64,000 bases of DNA, taken from NCBI RefSeq assembly GCF_001486585.1, contig NZ_LN909044.1, positions 625,488 to 689,487 on the forward strand, read 5' to 3'. Made by a program: the position numbers and the translations under genes. Below the pieces are notes generated by a model, which worked only from the letters and a program-made list of their open reading frames with translations, was not told where the DNA came from and ran no database searches. Source of the DNA: Paenibacillus senegalimassiliensis. GTDB lineage: Bacteria > Bacillota > Bacilli > Paenibacillales > Paenibacillaceae. Below, one piece after another: positions 26,226 through 35,371 of this stretch (positions within the stretch are counted from its first letter, which is position 1; each line of letters opens with the position of its first letter).

Positions 26226-27671
26226 TTAGATCCGTCTGCCCCGCAGAACGGGAGGTTCATCCGGCTCGAAGGAAGCATTCCAGCTCACTTGAAGCTCTAT
26301 TTGGTCGTCAGCCGCTCTATACTCCGAAGATATCGTGATGCAAAACGGCGTCTCAACCCGCTGGATCGTCAACAACAGCCGACCTTGCTCCTTCCAGGTA
26401 TACGAGCCCACTATTTGTTCCTCTTCGCCAAAGAAGGAGGTTCTGCCAGGGACCCAGCGCTGCCTGCCCAGCTCAATTCGGTGGTCCGTACCCTCCGCCC
26501 GAATTTGCAGTATTGCCGTATCCTCTACGAACTCAATCTGAATCGTCTCCAGCTTCAATGGGTTGGACTCAAGTCGATAACAGCTCTTATTAGCGTTCAT
26601 CTCCCACTGCGACTGTGGCTCCTGCTGCAAGCAAGGAGGTTCCAGCTTCAGTTGGTTCAATCTGCCCTGCAGCAGTTCAACAGCCTCAGGCTCTTCCACT
26701 GCCTCGCTGCCGCTACTCTTGAATGCAGCAATTAAATGCTCCCACACTCCATTCAGGACCCCTTGAAGATCATTGGTTCCCCCGGTCATGGCCAGTACAG
26801 CATCCCATTCCTCTATCACGATGCAGAATTGTCCGAATGCCCCGTCCCCCCGATACACTCCATGACGACACCGCCAGAACTGGTAGCCATACCCTTGCGC
26901 CCAATCACTCTCTCCGCCGTCCCCATTTGAGATCTGCTTGGCTGTGGCCTCGGCAATCCAATCTTCATTCACCAAGCGCTGGCCCTGCCATATTCCCTTC
27001 TGCAAATATAGCTGTCCAAACTTCGCAATATCCTCTGTTCTGACTTTCAGACCAAAACCGCCTGTATTAATGCCCTTCGGGCAGCTCTCCCACGAAGGGT
27101 TAGTAATACCCAATGGCTCAAATAAACGAGGCTGTAAAAATTGCAGCAGCGTCTGTCCCGTTACTTTCTGCAAAATGGCTGAGAGCATATAGGTGGCCCC
27201 TGTGTTGTAAAGAAAATGCGTTCCTGGTTCAAGCTCGACGGACAACGCCAGAAAAGCTCTGGCCCAATTACCGTCCGGAGCCTGATGCATATCACTTGTT
27301 GTATCGAAGGTATGCCCCGTCCCCATCATGAGCAAATGCTTAATGCGCATAGCAGATAAATTTGCCGACACCTCAGCCGGTAGCTCATCAGGGAAGAAAG
27401 AGATGACTGGATCATCTACACTCAATTTTCCTTCCTGTACAGCCAGACCTATAGCGGTGGAAGTGAAGCTTTTACTAAGCGAAAATAGCATATGAGGCAG
27501 TTCCGGCCCATACGGATGCCACCAGCCCTCAGCAGCCACATGACCATGGCGCAGCAGCATAAAGCTATGCACCTCTATTGAATGCGCTTCCAAGTAATCA
27601 ATAAAATCCAGGATTTTACTTGGCGATATTCCTAGTTCCTTCTGGCTTTTCCTCGGCAAAGACATTGACAT
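26226..27671 (-). CDS. Serine hydrolase of the beta-lactamase / penicillin-binding-protein class C family
   Basis: About 481 residues from the ATG at 27671; starts at 27710 and 27665 are also open, and the GAGAGGAG site is a little far for any of them. The SxxK nucleophile motif is FSLSKSFTS (Ser64-Lys67), with the expected YNTGATYMLS tyrosine motif later. No signal peptide is apparent, so it may be cytoplasmic, like many EstB-type esterases. The last 130 residues form a beta-rich extra domain. Substrate unknown; it need not act on beta-lactams. Confidence 0.85.
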   Translation of the reverse strand: MSMSLPRKSQKELGISPSKILDFIDYLEAHSIEVHSFMLLRHGHVAAEGWWHPYGPELPHMLFSLSKSFTSTAIGLAVQEGKLSVDDPVISFFPDELPAEVSANLSAMRIKHLLMMGTGHTFDTTSDMHQAPDGNWARAFLALSVELEPGTHFLYNTGATYMLSAILQKVTGQTLLQFLQPRLFEPLGITNPSWESCPKGINTGGFGLKVRTEDIAKFGQLYLQKGIWQGQRLVNEDWIAEATAKQISNGDGGESDWAQGYGYQFWRCRHGVYRGDGAFGQFCIVIEEWDAVLAMTGGTNDLQGVLNGVWEHLIAAFKSSGSEAVEEPEAVELLQGRLNQLKLEPPCLQQEPQSQWEMNANKSCYRLESNPLKLETIQIEFVEDTAILQIRAEGTDHRIELGRQRWVPGRTSFFGEEEQIVGSYTWKEQGRLLLTIQRVETPFCITISSEYRAADDQIELQVSWNASFEPDEPPVLRGRRI

Positions 27672-27759
27672 CGGGTGCAGGTCTCCTCTCAATAAACAAG
27701 CTAGTTTCATTATACAAGCTTCGTTTACAAATTAGAAGAAATATCCATTTGTTTAAAGG

Positions 27760-28863
27760 TTAAGTTAATATGCCTTGAATCAGCCCAGGTGCAAGCGGTC
27801 TTGGACGCTCACAGCATGTGGTCAACTCTGCGTATCGCTTTGACTCCGAACTGATATGGAATGCGTGCATAATCTCCAAAACATGATTTGCTAACTCCCC
27901 ATTGGCTCGATGTTTTTGCCCGCTAACCATGCAAGCAGCCATATCCGCTACGCCAATGCCCCGACTGTTCATGGCATGGCTATGGAGCAACGGAATTTCA
28001 GCAAAGCCTTCTCCGCCAGCCGGCTTGAATAGAATCGGGCCACCAAAAGTATTGGGATCAGGAACAATCAACGTGCCGGCCGAGCCATAAATTTCAATTC
28101 GCGGCAGAGTGCTGTCCCAGACGTCAAAGCTGGTCACCATCGTCACCACCGGTCCCGAAGCAAATTCCATCGTTCCCGCCACATGCGTAGGCACCTGCAC
28201 CTCTATTTGCTGACCAAACTTAGGACTGCTCGTAATCGTTCGTTGTGGAAAGGTCTTTCTGGCAATCCCACATACGGTCTTTACCGAGCCTAGCAAAGAT
28301 ACCAGTGCAGTCAAATAGTAAGGCCCCATATCAAACATCGGGCCACCGCCCTCTAAATAGTAAAATTCCGGATCAGGATGCCAGCCCTCATGTCCGTGAC
28401 ACAGCATAAAGGCTGTAGCGGCAATCGGATCGCCAATAAAGCCGTCATCAATCAGCTTCCGGCAGGTCTGCAGGCCAGCTCCCAGAAAGGTATCCGGCGC
28501 ACAGCCAAGCATAAGTCCCTTCTCCTCCGCCAGTCTGGTTAACTCCAACCCGTGCTCGAACTCCAGTGATAAGGGCTTCTCTACATAGACATGCTTGCCC
28601 TGCATCAGGGCTGCTTTGCAAATTTCATAGTGACCTGCTGGTGTCGTCAAGTTCACCACAATTTCTATTTCCGGGGAGCACAATAGCTGCTCTGTTGTCC
28701 ATACATGCGGAATGCCGTGGGTCTTCGCAGCAAGCTCCGCCCGTTCACGAATCGTATCCGCAACTGCATAGACCTCTGTATTTGCAAACATGTTCGTCAG
28801 ATTCTCCAGATAGATGCCGCTGATATTACCGCAGCCCACGATACCAACCTTGATTTTATTCAA
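27760..28863 (-). CDS. Gfo/Idh/MocA-family NAD(P)-dependent oxidoreductase
   Basis: About 367 residues. The TTG at 28863 is chosen because it puts the Rossmann motif (NKIKVGIVGCGNISGIYLEN) at the N-terminus and follows GGCGGGA; an upstream reading to 28926 would overlap the ThuA gene. The family motif HVYVEKPLSLEF (EKP at about 93-95, Lys used in catalysis) is intact. These enzymes oxidise or reduce sugars and inositols. Coupled to a ThuA protein 34 bases upstream, a sugar-oxidation pathway (for example 3-keto sugars) is likely. Confidence 0.88.
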   Translation of the reverse strand: MNKIKVGIVGCGNISGIYLENLTNMFANTEVYAVADTIRERAELAAKTHGIPHVWTTEQLLCSPEIEIVVNLTTPAGHYEICKAALMQGKHVYVEKPLSLEFEHGLELTRLAEEKGLMLGCAPDTFLGAGLQTCRKLIDDGFIGDPIAATAFMLCHGHEGWHPDPEFYYLEGGGPMFDMGPYYLTALVSLLGSVKTVCGIARKTFPQRTITSSPKFGQQIEVQVPTHVAGTMEFASGPVVTMVTSFDVWDSTLPRIEIYGSAGTLIVPDPNTFGGPILFKPAGGEGFAEIPLLHSHAMNSRGIGVADMAACMVSGQKHRANGELANHVLEIMHAFHISSESKRYAELTTCCERPRPLAPGLIQGILT

Positions 28864-28897
28864 CAATGATCCCGCCTTTAGCCTGAATTTAATGTTC

Positions 28898-29560
28898 CTA
28901 CACCTTGGCTGCCCACAAGAAGCCACGACGCATCAGTTCCCGCGCCTCTGGAATATCAAAAATATCGGCGTGATGCCCCAGTGAATTGTAAAACACTCGG
29001 CCCTGTCCCCACTTCTTCGTATACACGACAGGCATCGTAATGATACCGTTTGCAGAATGAGGCCCCTCACTCAGCGCAAAGGTCGTTGTCGCCAGTACAT
29101 TCACGCAAGGATCTACATGAAGATAATATTGCTCCGACTTGACCTTGAAGTCCTGAATCCCCTCAACCAGCGGACTGGAGCTGTTCATCACCATATTCAC
29201 CTCGTACTCGACGCCATCATTGAAGGGATGGGCGACCCATTGTGATCCGGTCATAAATTGCCATTCAACTGAATTGCGGAAGGAATCACACATGCCTCCG
29301 TGACAGCCAGCAATGCCCACGCCGGACTGTACCGCCTGGAGCACAGAGCGAAGCTGCTCCTCCTTAATCTCTCCCATCGTCCAGATCGGTACGAGCAGAT
29401 CGTGACTCTTCAAATTGTCCTCATCCGCAAAACGGTCCAGCGTGTCCGAAATCTCTACCTCGAAGCCTTCCTTTTTTAGTACATCAGCGAATATTTCGGA
29501 TACCTGAACAGGCTCGTGCCCGTCCCAGCCACCTTGTACAATTAAAGCCTTCCTAGCCAT
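28898..29560 (-). CDS. ThuA-domain protein (glutamine-amidotransferase-like fold, sugar utilisation)
   Basis: 220 residues from the ATG at 29560, after GGAGAACATAAAC; an upstream ATG at 29614 is less likely. Begins MARKALIVQGGWDGHEP, the normal ThuA start, with GVGIAGCHGGMCDSFRNSV near residue 95 and GQGRVFYNSLGHHADIFDI near the end. ThuA proteins accompany oxidoreductases in trehalose and related disaccharide catabolism; their chemistry is poorly defined. The gene is first of a thuA-gfo pair facing an AraC regulator. Confidence 0.85.
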   Translation of the reverse strand: MARKALIVQGGWDGHEPVQVSEIFADVLKKEGFEVEISDTLDRFADEDNLKSHDLLVPIWTMGEIKEEQLRSVLQAVQSGVGIAGCHGGMCDSFRNSVEWQFMTGSQWVAHPFNDGVEYEVNMVMNSSSPLVEGIQDFKVKSEQYYLHVDPCVNVLATTTFALSEGPHSANGIITMPVVYTKKWGQGRVFYNSLGHHADIFDIPEARELMRRGFLWAAKV

Positions 29561-29761
29561 ATGTTTATGTTCTCCTTCCCGTACTGTAGTTGCAGCAACT
29601 TTCCATCTATTCACTCAAATTGTAAGCCGCACAGCCGGGAAAAGCTCGCCAAATCCATTGTTCAATCGGACATTTTTTGCTATTTTATGCTTAGCAGTCC
29701 AGTAATCGATCACTTATGTACTCGTTCAATGATTTTAAATAATAAGCAGGGGGCAACAAAG

Positions 29762-30598
29762 TTGAAGGCTTATCATGAGCAGCGCTATTATGGAGGCAAC
29801 CTACGCATCAGTACCATGCAATTGCAGGACCTTTCGTTCTTGGCTCACTGGCATCAGGATGTGGAACTGATATATGTTACAGCGGGGAGTGTGCAAGTAG
29901 GTATCAATTCGGAAAGCTGGCTACTGCAAGCGGGAGATATGGCGATTTGCAGCAGCGGGGATATTCATTATTACGACAGCACAGGGCTAGAATCAACTAT
30001 GCTTCTGGTCATCTTTAATCCGCAAACTATCGGAGCTCCCGGTGGATGGCCTGACCATCTTCGTCTGCTCTCTCCTTATGTTGGAAATGCAGGGCGACCT
30101 GACACGGGCGGTGGTCATCTTGCCAATCAGGCCGGGGAGTTGATGCATGAGCTGCTTCGTGAAGAACGGGACAAATCTGCCCATTACGAAACCATCATGC
30201 TTGGTCTGCTCTACCAGCTCAGTGGGCTAATTCTTCGTCACGTCCCTAGTGAGCCACTGACCCTTTCCCAGAGCCATCGCTTCAGCGGAAGCCGCCAAGC
30301 CATGCGCGAAGCGCTTGACTACCTGGAGGAGCATTGGTCCCGTCCCATTACGCTAGAGGAGGCAGCTCGCCAGGCACATATGAGTGTCTATCATTTTTCA
30401 CGCACCTTCAAACACACCACAGGCATGAGCCTGCCTTCTTATCTCAATAGCATCCGTATAGATAGGGCAGAGGAACTCATCCGCACCTCCAATCAGACCA
30501 TGCTTGATATTGCCCTGGAATGCGGATTTACGAATGTGCGCACCTTCAACCGGGCGTTTCGCCAGCTCCGCGGGTGCACTCCTTCCAGTTTGCGATAG
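29762..30598 (+). CDS. AraC-family regulator, probably of the ThuA/Gfo operon
   Basis: About 278 residues from the TTG at 29762, 9 bases after GGGGG; an ATG at 29729 lacks a ribosome site. The N-terminal cupin-like sensor (SFLAHWHQDVELIYVTAGSV, about 20-40) and two C-terminal helix-turn-helix motifs (ITLEEAARQAHMSVYHFSRT and MLDIALECGFTNVRTFNRAF) are complete. It is divergently transcribed from thuA with about 200 bases between, the classic layout for an activator of the neighbouring catabolic genes responding to a sugar. Confidence 0.88.
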   Translation: MKAYHEQRYYGGNLRISTMQLQDLSFLAHWHQDVELIYVTAGSVQVGINSESWLLQAGDMAICSSGDIHYYDSTGLESTMLLVIFNPQTIGAPGGWPDHLRLLSPYVGNAGRPDTGGGHLANQAGELMHELLREERDKSAHYETIMLGLLYQLSGLILRHVPSEPLTLSQSHRFSGSRQAMREALDYLEEHWSRPITLEEAARQAHMSVYHFSRTFKHTTGMSLPSYLNSIRIDRAEELIRTSNQTMLDIALECGFTNVRTFNRAFRQLRGCTPSSLR

Positions 30599-30626
30599 CC
30601 CCAAGCGATGGCCTGGGGCTGTCATT
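30597..30626 (+). terminator. Terminator of the AraC gene
   Basis: AGCCCCA (30597-30603) and TGGGGCT (30614-30620) form a stem, followed by a modest GTCATTCTTGTT. The converging splB gene ends 12 bases away. Confidence 0.5.
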
Positions 30627-30631
30627 CTTGT

Positions 30632-31660
30632 TCACGTAAAATATTCCAGCTTCGCCTGGGGGAAGAACTTATTCATACATTCATGAAGATGCTCCTTCAA
30701 TTCTGCTTCTTCATCCTTCTGATAAATGTATTTGCCAATCCCGTATCTGCCCCACTTGTATCTGCGTTTCTCTTCATCCAGTTCCAGCTTGGTCATCGGA
30801 TAATTTTTCTCAATGACACGTTTGGCAGGCTTCGTGAAGCGGTGCTGAATAAACTCAAAGGTAATATCGTCTCTTACCCCCTCATCCAGCTCCTGATCCA
30901 GCCGCTCGAACATATGATAGTATCCTTCCTTCCAGCCCTCATGCAAATAAATTGGCGCTACAATGAAACCAAGTGGATAACCTGCACGTGCCACTTTACC
31001 AGCCGCTTCAATGCGTTTCGCCAATGGGGATGTCCCCGGTTCAAAGTTCTTAATGACATAATCCGCATTTACACTAAACCGAAATCTCGTTTTTCCGTTA
31101 TGATTGGCGTCGAGTAAATGGTCCACATGGTGAAACTTGGTTACAAAACGCAGCTTGCCATATTCGGACTGTCCAAAATGCTCAATCGCTCTTTTTAACG
31201 TATGTGTTAAGTGGTCGATACCCACAATATCTGAAGTACAAGCGGCCTCGAACCGGGTAAATTCAGGTATCCGCTCCTCCATATATTTATCCGCCGCCAT
31301 TAATATTTCTTCCACATTGACATAGGTACGGATATAAGGCTTGCTGCCCATGGTGGTCTGTAAGTAGCAGTAATGACAATGCCCCATACATCCCGTTGCA
31401 AAAGGAATTGCATATTCCGCGGAAGGTTTGGAGGTATCAAATTTCAACGTTTTACGTACACCCACGACCAGCGTGGATTTCGCAACCCGATATTTTTGCA
31501 AATCACTGTCACCGGGGAGATTCCGCACCTGATTGTGCGATGTGGTGTATCTAATGTCCAGGTTCATCTTCTGGAACTTCTCATGCAGGCTTACCCCTAA
31601 AGGGTACTCCAAAGCGTCTGGCTCAAAATAAACGAGTCGCGGCATAAAAGGAGCATTCAT
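30632..31660 (-). CDS. splB: Spore photoproduct lyase
   Basis: 342 residues. This radical-SAM enzyme reverses the thymine dimer (spore photoproduct) in UV-damaged spore DNA on germination. The [4Fe-4S] cluster motif CMGHCHYC has Cys91, Cys95 and Cys98, and the H-atom donor Cys141 is in EAACTSDIV; as I recall, all four are at the numbers used for B. subtilis SplB. Its start overlaps the splA stop by 4 bases. It shows that the host makes endospores. Sporulation-specific transcription is expected, but I did not identify a sigma-G site. Confidence 0.96.
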   Translation of the reverse strand: MNAPFMPRLVYFEPDALEYPLGVSLHEKFQKMNLDIRYTTSHNQVRNLPGDSDLQKYRVAKSTLVVGVRKTLKFDTSKPSAEYAIPFATGCMGHCHYCYLQTTMGSKPYIRTYVNVEEILMAADKYMEERIPEFTRFEAACTSDIVGIDHLTHTLKRAIEHFGQSEYGKLRFVTKFHHVDHLLDANHNGKTRFRFSVNADYVIKNFEPGTSPLAKRIEAAGKVARAGYPLGFIVAPIYLHEGWKEGYYHMFERLDQELDEGVRDDITFEFIQHRFTKPAKRVIEKNYPMTKLELDEEKRRYKWGRYGIGKYIYQKDEEAELKEHLHECMNKFFPQAKLEYFT

Positions 31661-31920
31661 TGAAAGCTCTCCTCCACAGTACCGCCGAAATAGTAGCTAT
31701 AGGCCTCATTGGCTTCCGACTCCGTGGTATATACCGCCATTTCTGCCGTTAATGGATAGTACGTTTCATATAAAAAGACGGCCAACGCACCTGGATTTTC
31801 AGGATCATGTATGACTGCCGCCTGCTGTACATTAGCTACGTCTTGTGTATGAGGGTTGCGATAAATCACATACACGATGTCTCCAGCTTTATAGTTACCA
31901 TTTGCATTATATATCTCCAC
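31657..31920 (-). CDS. splA: SplA, regulator of the spore photoproduct lyase operon
   Basis: 87 residues, starting MEIYNANGNYKAGDIVYVIY, in the size range of B. subtilis SplA (about 79) and in the same splA-splB order with a 4-base overlap. Family members resemble the RNA-binding TRAP fold and negatively modulate the operon. Context makes the call strong. The ribosome site is the AAAGAAGGTG before the ATG. Confidence 0.88.
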   Translation of the reverse strand: MEIYNANGNYKAGDIVYVIYRNPHTQDVANVQQAAVIHDPENPGALAVFLYETYYPLTAEMAVYTTESEANEAYSYYFGGTVEESFQ

Positions 31921-32000
31921 GTGCAGGTCACCTTCTTTTTTTGATGTTAATATCCCTCCTTATCCAAAATTTATGTTTAATATTTTATGGGTAAATATAG

Positions 32001-32025
32001 AAAAACCCCTGGCGATAGCCAGGGG
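32001..32025 (-). terminator. Terminator of the LacI-controlled ABC operon
   Basis: CCCCTGGC and GCCAGGGG with a TATC loop, followed by TTTTTC on the minus strand, just after the stop of the binding-protein gene. Confidence 0.9.
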
Positions 32026-32035
32026 CTGTAGTATA

Positions 32036-33454
32036 TTAGTTCTGCTGAGTTAGCCAAGCGGTGGCTTCCTCTTGGGCTCTCTTCATCGCGTCGGCTGCGG
32101 AGAGTTCGCCCAGCAAGACACGCTCCACATTTTCGGACAGGATATAACGTGGTTGCCCGGAACGGTACGGATAACGCGGCGTCCAGAGCTGACTCATTTG
32201 CTCCAGGATAATGTCCATTTGCGGGATCTCCTTCACGCTGTCCCATTCTCTGGCCGCTTTGACTACCGGCATACTTTGTGAACGCTGATCCGTCCACATA
32301 TATTGTTGGAAGAACTCGCCGCTACTGAACTTCACCCATTCCCAAGCCAGGTCCTTATTCTTGGCTGAGGCTCCGATGGAGAAGGGACTGCCTGCGAACA
32401 TGCCACCCGTGCCTGTAGTCGGATTTTTGAATAATAGAGCCGCTTTGTAGCGATCTTCCAGGCCAAAGGTGGCGATGTCATTGATGAAGCCTGGTACGAT
32501 ACGCAGGTTAATGGCTACATTGTTATTCTCGCGCAGGAAGTTCTCCGCACCTTGTCCCGCCAATACCCCTTCAGGTGCATACTTTGTCGCTTCTTTCAAC
32601 AAATCCAGGGATTGAATCATCGTCTCGCTATCAAATTCCAGCTTCATGTCCTTCCACAGGAAGCCTTCACCCCATTTGCCGCCCAAAGACTCGTTGATGT
32701 TCATTACGGTGTCTGCAGCATCCCCACCTTTATAGGTGAGTCCGTAGTTCATTTCTCCGGTCTTCGGATTTTTGCCAGTCATTGCAGCCGCCTTCTCCAC
32801 GATTTCCTGCATGGTTGGCGATTCCGACAGCGGTTCTACGCCCCAATCTTCAAATAGCTGGCTATCATACACGATCAAGCGCGCATCTCCAATGAAAGGC
32901 AACCCATAAATCTGCGGCTCCTGATCGCTTGGCCCCATCGTCTTCCAGCCCTCCACCTGACCGTCAAGATACACGCCCAAGTCGAATTGATCCTTGTCAA
33001 TATAAGGCTGCAACGGCTCCAGCAACCCTTGCTCTGTAAAGGAGGTAATACCCGGAACCTGATAGACATCGGCAGCCCCGGATTGAAGCATGGTTTGTGT
33101 CTTCTCATTGTAGTTATCCCAGCCCATCAGTACGAATTCCACGGTTGTCCCCGGATAAAGCCGCTCGAATTCCTCTTTAAGTACCTTCACACCCCGGGAG
33201 GTTTGGCCCGATACCGGATCAGTCTTATCTTCAAGCACGAAATCTCCAACCAATTGAACCTTAAGCGTTCCCGATGGCTTGGTGCCTTCCTCTGGCTTGG
33301 CTTCCTCACTTCCACTATTTCCGGCTGTGTTCGCTCCTGGGTTTGCCTGGTTGCTTGAAGCATTGGATGCCGCGTTCCCTCCACAGGCACTCAGTAATAA
33401 GGCCAAGGCTAGAAAAAGAATCACTGTCAAATTCAGCTTACGATGGTTGTACAT
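32036..33454 (-). CDS. ABC sugar-binding lipoprotein (second importer)
   Basis: 472 residues with lipobox LLLSAC (Cys about 24) and a low-complexity Asn/Ala/Ser/Glu linker after it. The body shows the CUT1 binding-protein fold (TVEFVLMGWDNYNEKTQTML, GLPFIGDARLIVYDSQLFED). AGGAGGG stands before the ATG. It is last in the operon, after both permeases, an unusual order since binding proteins are more often first. Substrate unknown, likely a sugar or polyol. Confidence 0.91.
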   Translation of the reverse strand: MYNHRKLNLTVILFLALALLLSACGGNAASNASSNQANPGANTAGNSGSEEAKPEEGTKPSGTLKVQLVGDFVLEDKTDPVSGQTSRGVKVLKEEFERLYPGTTVEFVLMGWDNYNEKTQTMLQSGAADVYQVPGITSFTEQGLLEPLQPYIDKDQFDLGVYLDGQVEGWKTMGPSDQEPQIYGLPFIGDARLIVYDSQLFEDWGVEPLSESPTMQEIVEKAAAMTGKNPKTGEMNYGLTYKGGDAADTVMNINESLGGKWGEGFLWKDMKLEFDSETMIQSLDLLKEATKYAPEGVLAGQGAENFLRENNNVAINLRIVPGFINDIATFGLEDRYKAALLFKNPTTGTGGMFAGSPFSIGASAKNKDLAWEWVKFSSGEFFQQYMWTDQRSQSMPVVKAAREWDSVKEIPQMDIILEQMSQLWTPRYPYRSGQPRYILSENVERVLLGELSAADAMKRAQEEATAWLTQQN

Positions 33455-33555
33455 GCATACCCTCCTGATTAATTGGCATTTTTGGTGCTGCTACAAAGCT
33501 TACAAGGTTCACCGGTTATCTGTATGGCTTCTCGCTCCTAGGTACGTTCCTGCTA

Positions 33556-34401
33556 TCACTCTCCCTTCAGACCACTTAGAGCAATACTGCGGATAATATA
33601 TTTTTGGAAGAACAGAAACACCAGAAGTATAGGTAAAATACTCATTCCCGCCGTGGCCATCGTCACTCCGGCCAGTCTTCCACCATTTTCAGTTGAGAAG
33701 CTGGACAGGAATAAGGGAACCGTCTTCAAATGCTGGTCATTGATGACCACAAGCGGCCATAGAAAGGAATTCCAACTGTCCTGAAAGGAGAGAATTCCTA
33801 GTGTCGCTGTAATGGGACCGGTTAAGGGAGCGAAAATATGAAAGAAAATTTTGAATTCACCAGCGCCATCTATTTTGGCCGACTCTCGCAGACCTTCTGG
33901 CAAGTTATCAAAATATTGCTTCGCCAGTACAATGCCCATGGCATTAATCACCGCCGGGAAGATCAGTGGATACTTGGTATTGATCATGCCAAGTTCATTG
34001 AACATCGTGAACATAGGGATCAGTCTAGCTTCAAAGGGAATCATCATCGTCGCCAGAACCGCAAAGAATAGCAGCCGCTTGCCCTTGAAGTTGCCTCTGG
34101 AGAAGGCATACCCGCCAAGCAGCGCCGAAGACACGCTAAGCAGTACGCTAAAGAGAGCAATGACTAGGGAATTTCCGTAGGCGCTCAGCAAGGCCCCATT
34201 TTCAAACACCAGCTTATAATTGAACCAGGAAAATTCCTCCGGGATCAACCTCGGGGGGAATGGAATACTGACGTTAGCCGTTCGCTCCAGACTGACGCTA
34301 ATCATCCAGAGGAAGGGATAGAGCATGATGATACCAAGGGCGAGCAGGAACAGGAATAAGAGAACGTCCGATATTTGTCTTGCTTGTCTGTTGCTCAGCA
34401 T
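33556..34401 (-). CDS. ABC sugar importer permease, MalG type (second importer)
   Basis: 281 residues with six predicted membrane helices, first LLFLFLLALGIIMLYPFLWM. EAA-loop ESAKIDGAGEFKIFFHIFAP at about 185-204. C-terminal FQKYIIRSIALSGLKGE is typical of MalG-type subunits. The 101 bases before the binding-protein gene show nothing clear. Confidence 0.92.
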   Translation of the reverse strand: MLSNRQARQISDVLLFLFLLALGIIMLYPFLWMISVSLERTANVSIPFPPRLIPEEFSWFNYKLVFENGALLSAYGNSLVIALFSVLLSVSSALLGGYAFSRGNFKGKRLLFFAVLATMMIPFEARLIPMFTMFNELGMINTKYPLIFPAVINAMGIVLAKQYFDNLPEGLRESAKIDGAGEFKIFFHIFAPLTGPITATLGILSFQDSWNSFLWPLVVINDQHLKTVPLFLSSFSTENGGRLAGVTMATAGMSILPILLVFLFFQKYIIRSIALSGLKGE

Positions 34402-34419
34402 GGGCTGTCTACCCTCCTT

Positions 34420-35340
34420 CTAGATTTTCATTTTCGTAACCAGGGTGTTGAAATAGGTTAAGAGTAAAATAAATAGGAACAAAATATACGTGGCTGCGGA
34501 AGCCAGGCCATATTCATGACCGCCAAAACCTCGTTCAAACACAAAGCCAACCACTGTGTGCAAAGACCGCGCCGGACTTCCCTGCAACCCGCCCAGCATA
34601 TAAGCATCGGTAAATCGCTGAAGTCCGCCAATCCAGCCAATAATGAACAGAATCGTCAGGCTTCCCACCATATTGGGGACCGTAATATACCGCCATTGCT
34701 GGAACCGTGAGGCCCCATCAATTGAAGCAGCCTCATAGTAGTCATGGGAGATGGCTTGCAGGTTAGCGAGATTAATGATGATGACAAACCCCAGCCAGTG
34801 CCAAATTGCCAGGATAATTACGCCCCACTTGGCCGAATAAGGCTGCGATAGCCACACAATTTTCTCAAAGCCCAACGATTGCAATACGTAGTTGATGGGG
34901 CCATCTGGATGAAGAATAGCCAAAAACACGGTAGCCGCTGCCACCATTGAGGTGACATTGGGAATATAGAATAATACCTTCAGGAAGCCCCCGCCCCGCA
35001 TTAAATTGTTAATCAAGCAGGCGATGACAAACCCGGCGGGAATAGCAATGATAAGTTGAAAAATGGTCATGTATAGCGTGTTATACATGGCATACCAGAA
35101 CGTTCCCGATTGCAGAACATTGGCATAATTGCTAAATCCAACAAACTGCTCGGTTGTTCCTTTGACAAAGCTTAATCGAAGTGATTCTAGCAGCGGATAC
35201 ACCATGAATAGCAAGATCCCCAATAATGTCGGCATCAAGAACACATACCAGGCCAGCCCTGGCTCTCTCTTGGAAACTTTCTGTCGCTTCCAGCTAGCCT
35301 GCTGTTCCAGTACCGCCGTTACCGTTTTGGACATAAGCAT
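34420..35340 (-). CDS. ABC sugar importer permease, MalF type (second importer)
   Basis: 306 residues. Hydrophilic N-terminus of about 28 residues, then six membrane helices, with the EAA loop YEAASIDGASRFQQWRYITV at about 205-224. Pairs with the following MalG-type gene. Start at 35340 or 35334; a 16-base perfect palindrome sits between the GGGAGGGGAGG ribosome site and the start codon (separate entry), an uncommon arrangement. Confidence 0.91.
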   Translation of the reverse strand: MLMSKTVTAVLEQQASWKRQKVSKREPGLAWYVFLMPTLLGILLFMVYPLLESLRLSFVKGTTEQFVGFSNYANVLQSGTFWYAMYNTLYMTIFQLIIAIPAGFVIACLINNLMRGGGFLKVLFYIPNVTSMVAAATVFLAILHPDGPINYVLQSLGFEKIVWLSQPYSAKWGVIILAIWHWLGFVIIINLANLQAISHDYYEAASIDGASRFQQWRYITVPNMVGSLTILFIIGWIGGLQRFTDAYMLGGLQGSPARSLHTVVGFVFERGFGGHEYGLASAATYILFLFILLLTYFNTLVTKMKI

Positions 35341-35356
35341 GGACAGGAACCTGTCC
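35341..35356 (-). repeat. Perfect inverted repeat at the ribosome site of the MalF-type gene
   Basis: GGACAGG-AA-CCTGTCC directly precedes the start codon. Folding it in the mRNA would bring the GGGAGGGG site next to the ATG or mask part of it. This could tune permease translation after the MATE gene. Confidence 0.5.
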
Positions 35357-35371
35357 TCCCCTCCCCCGTTT

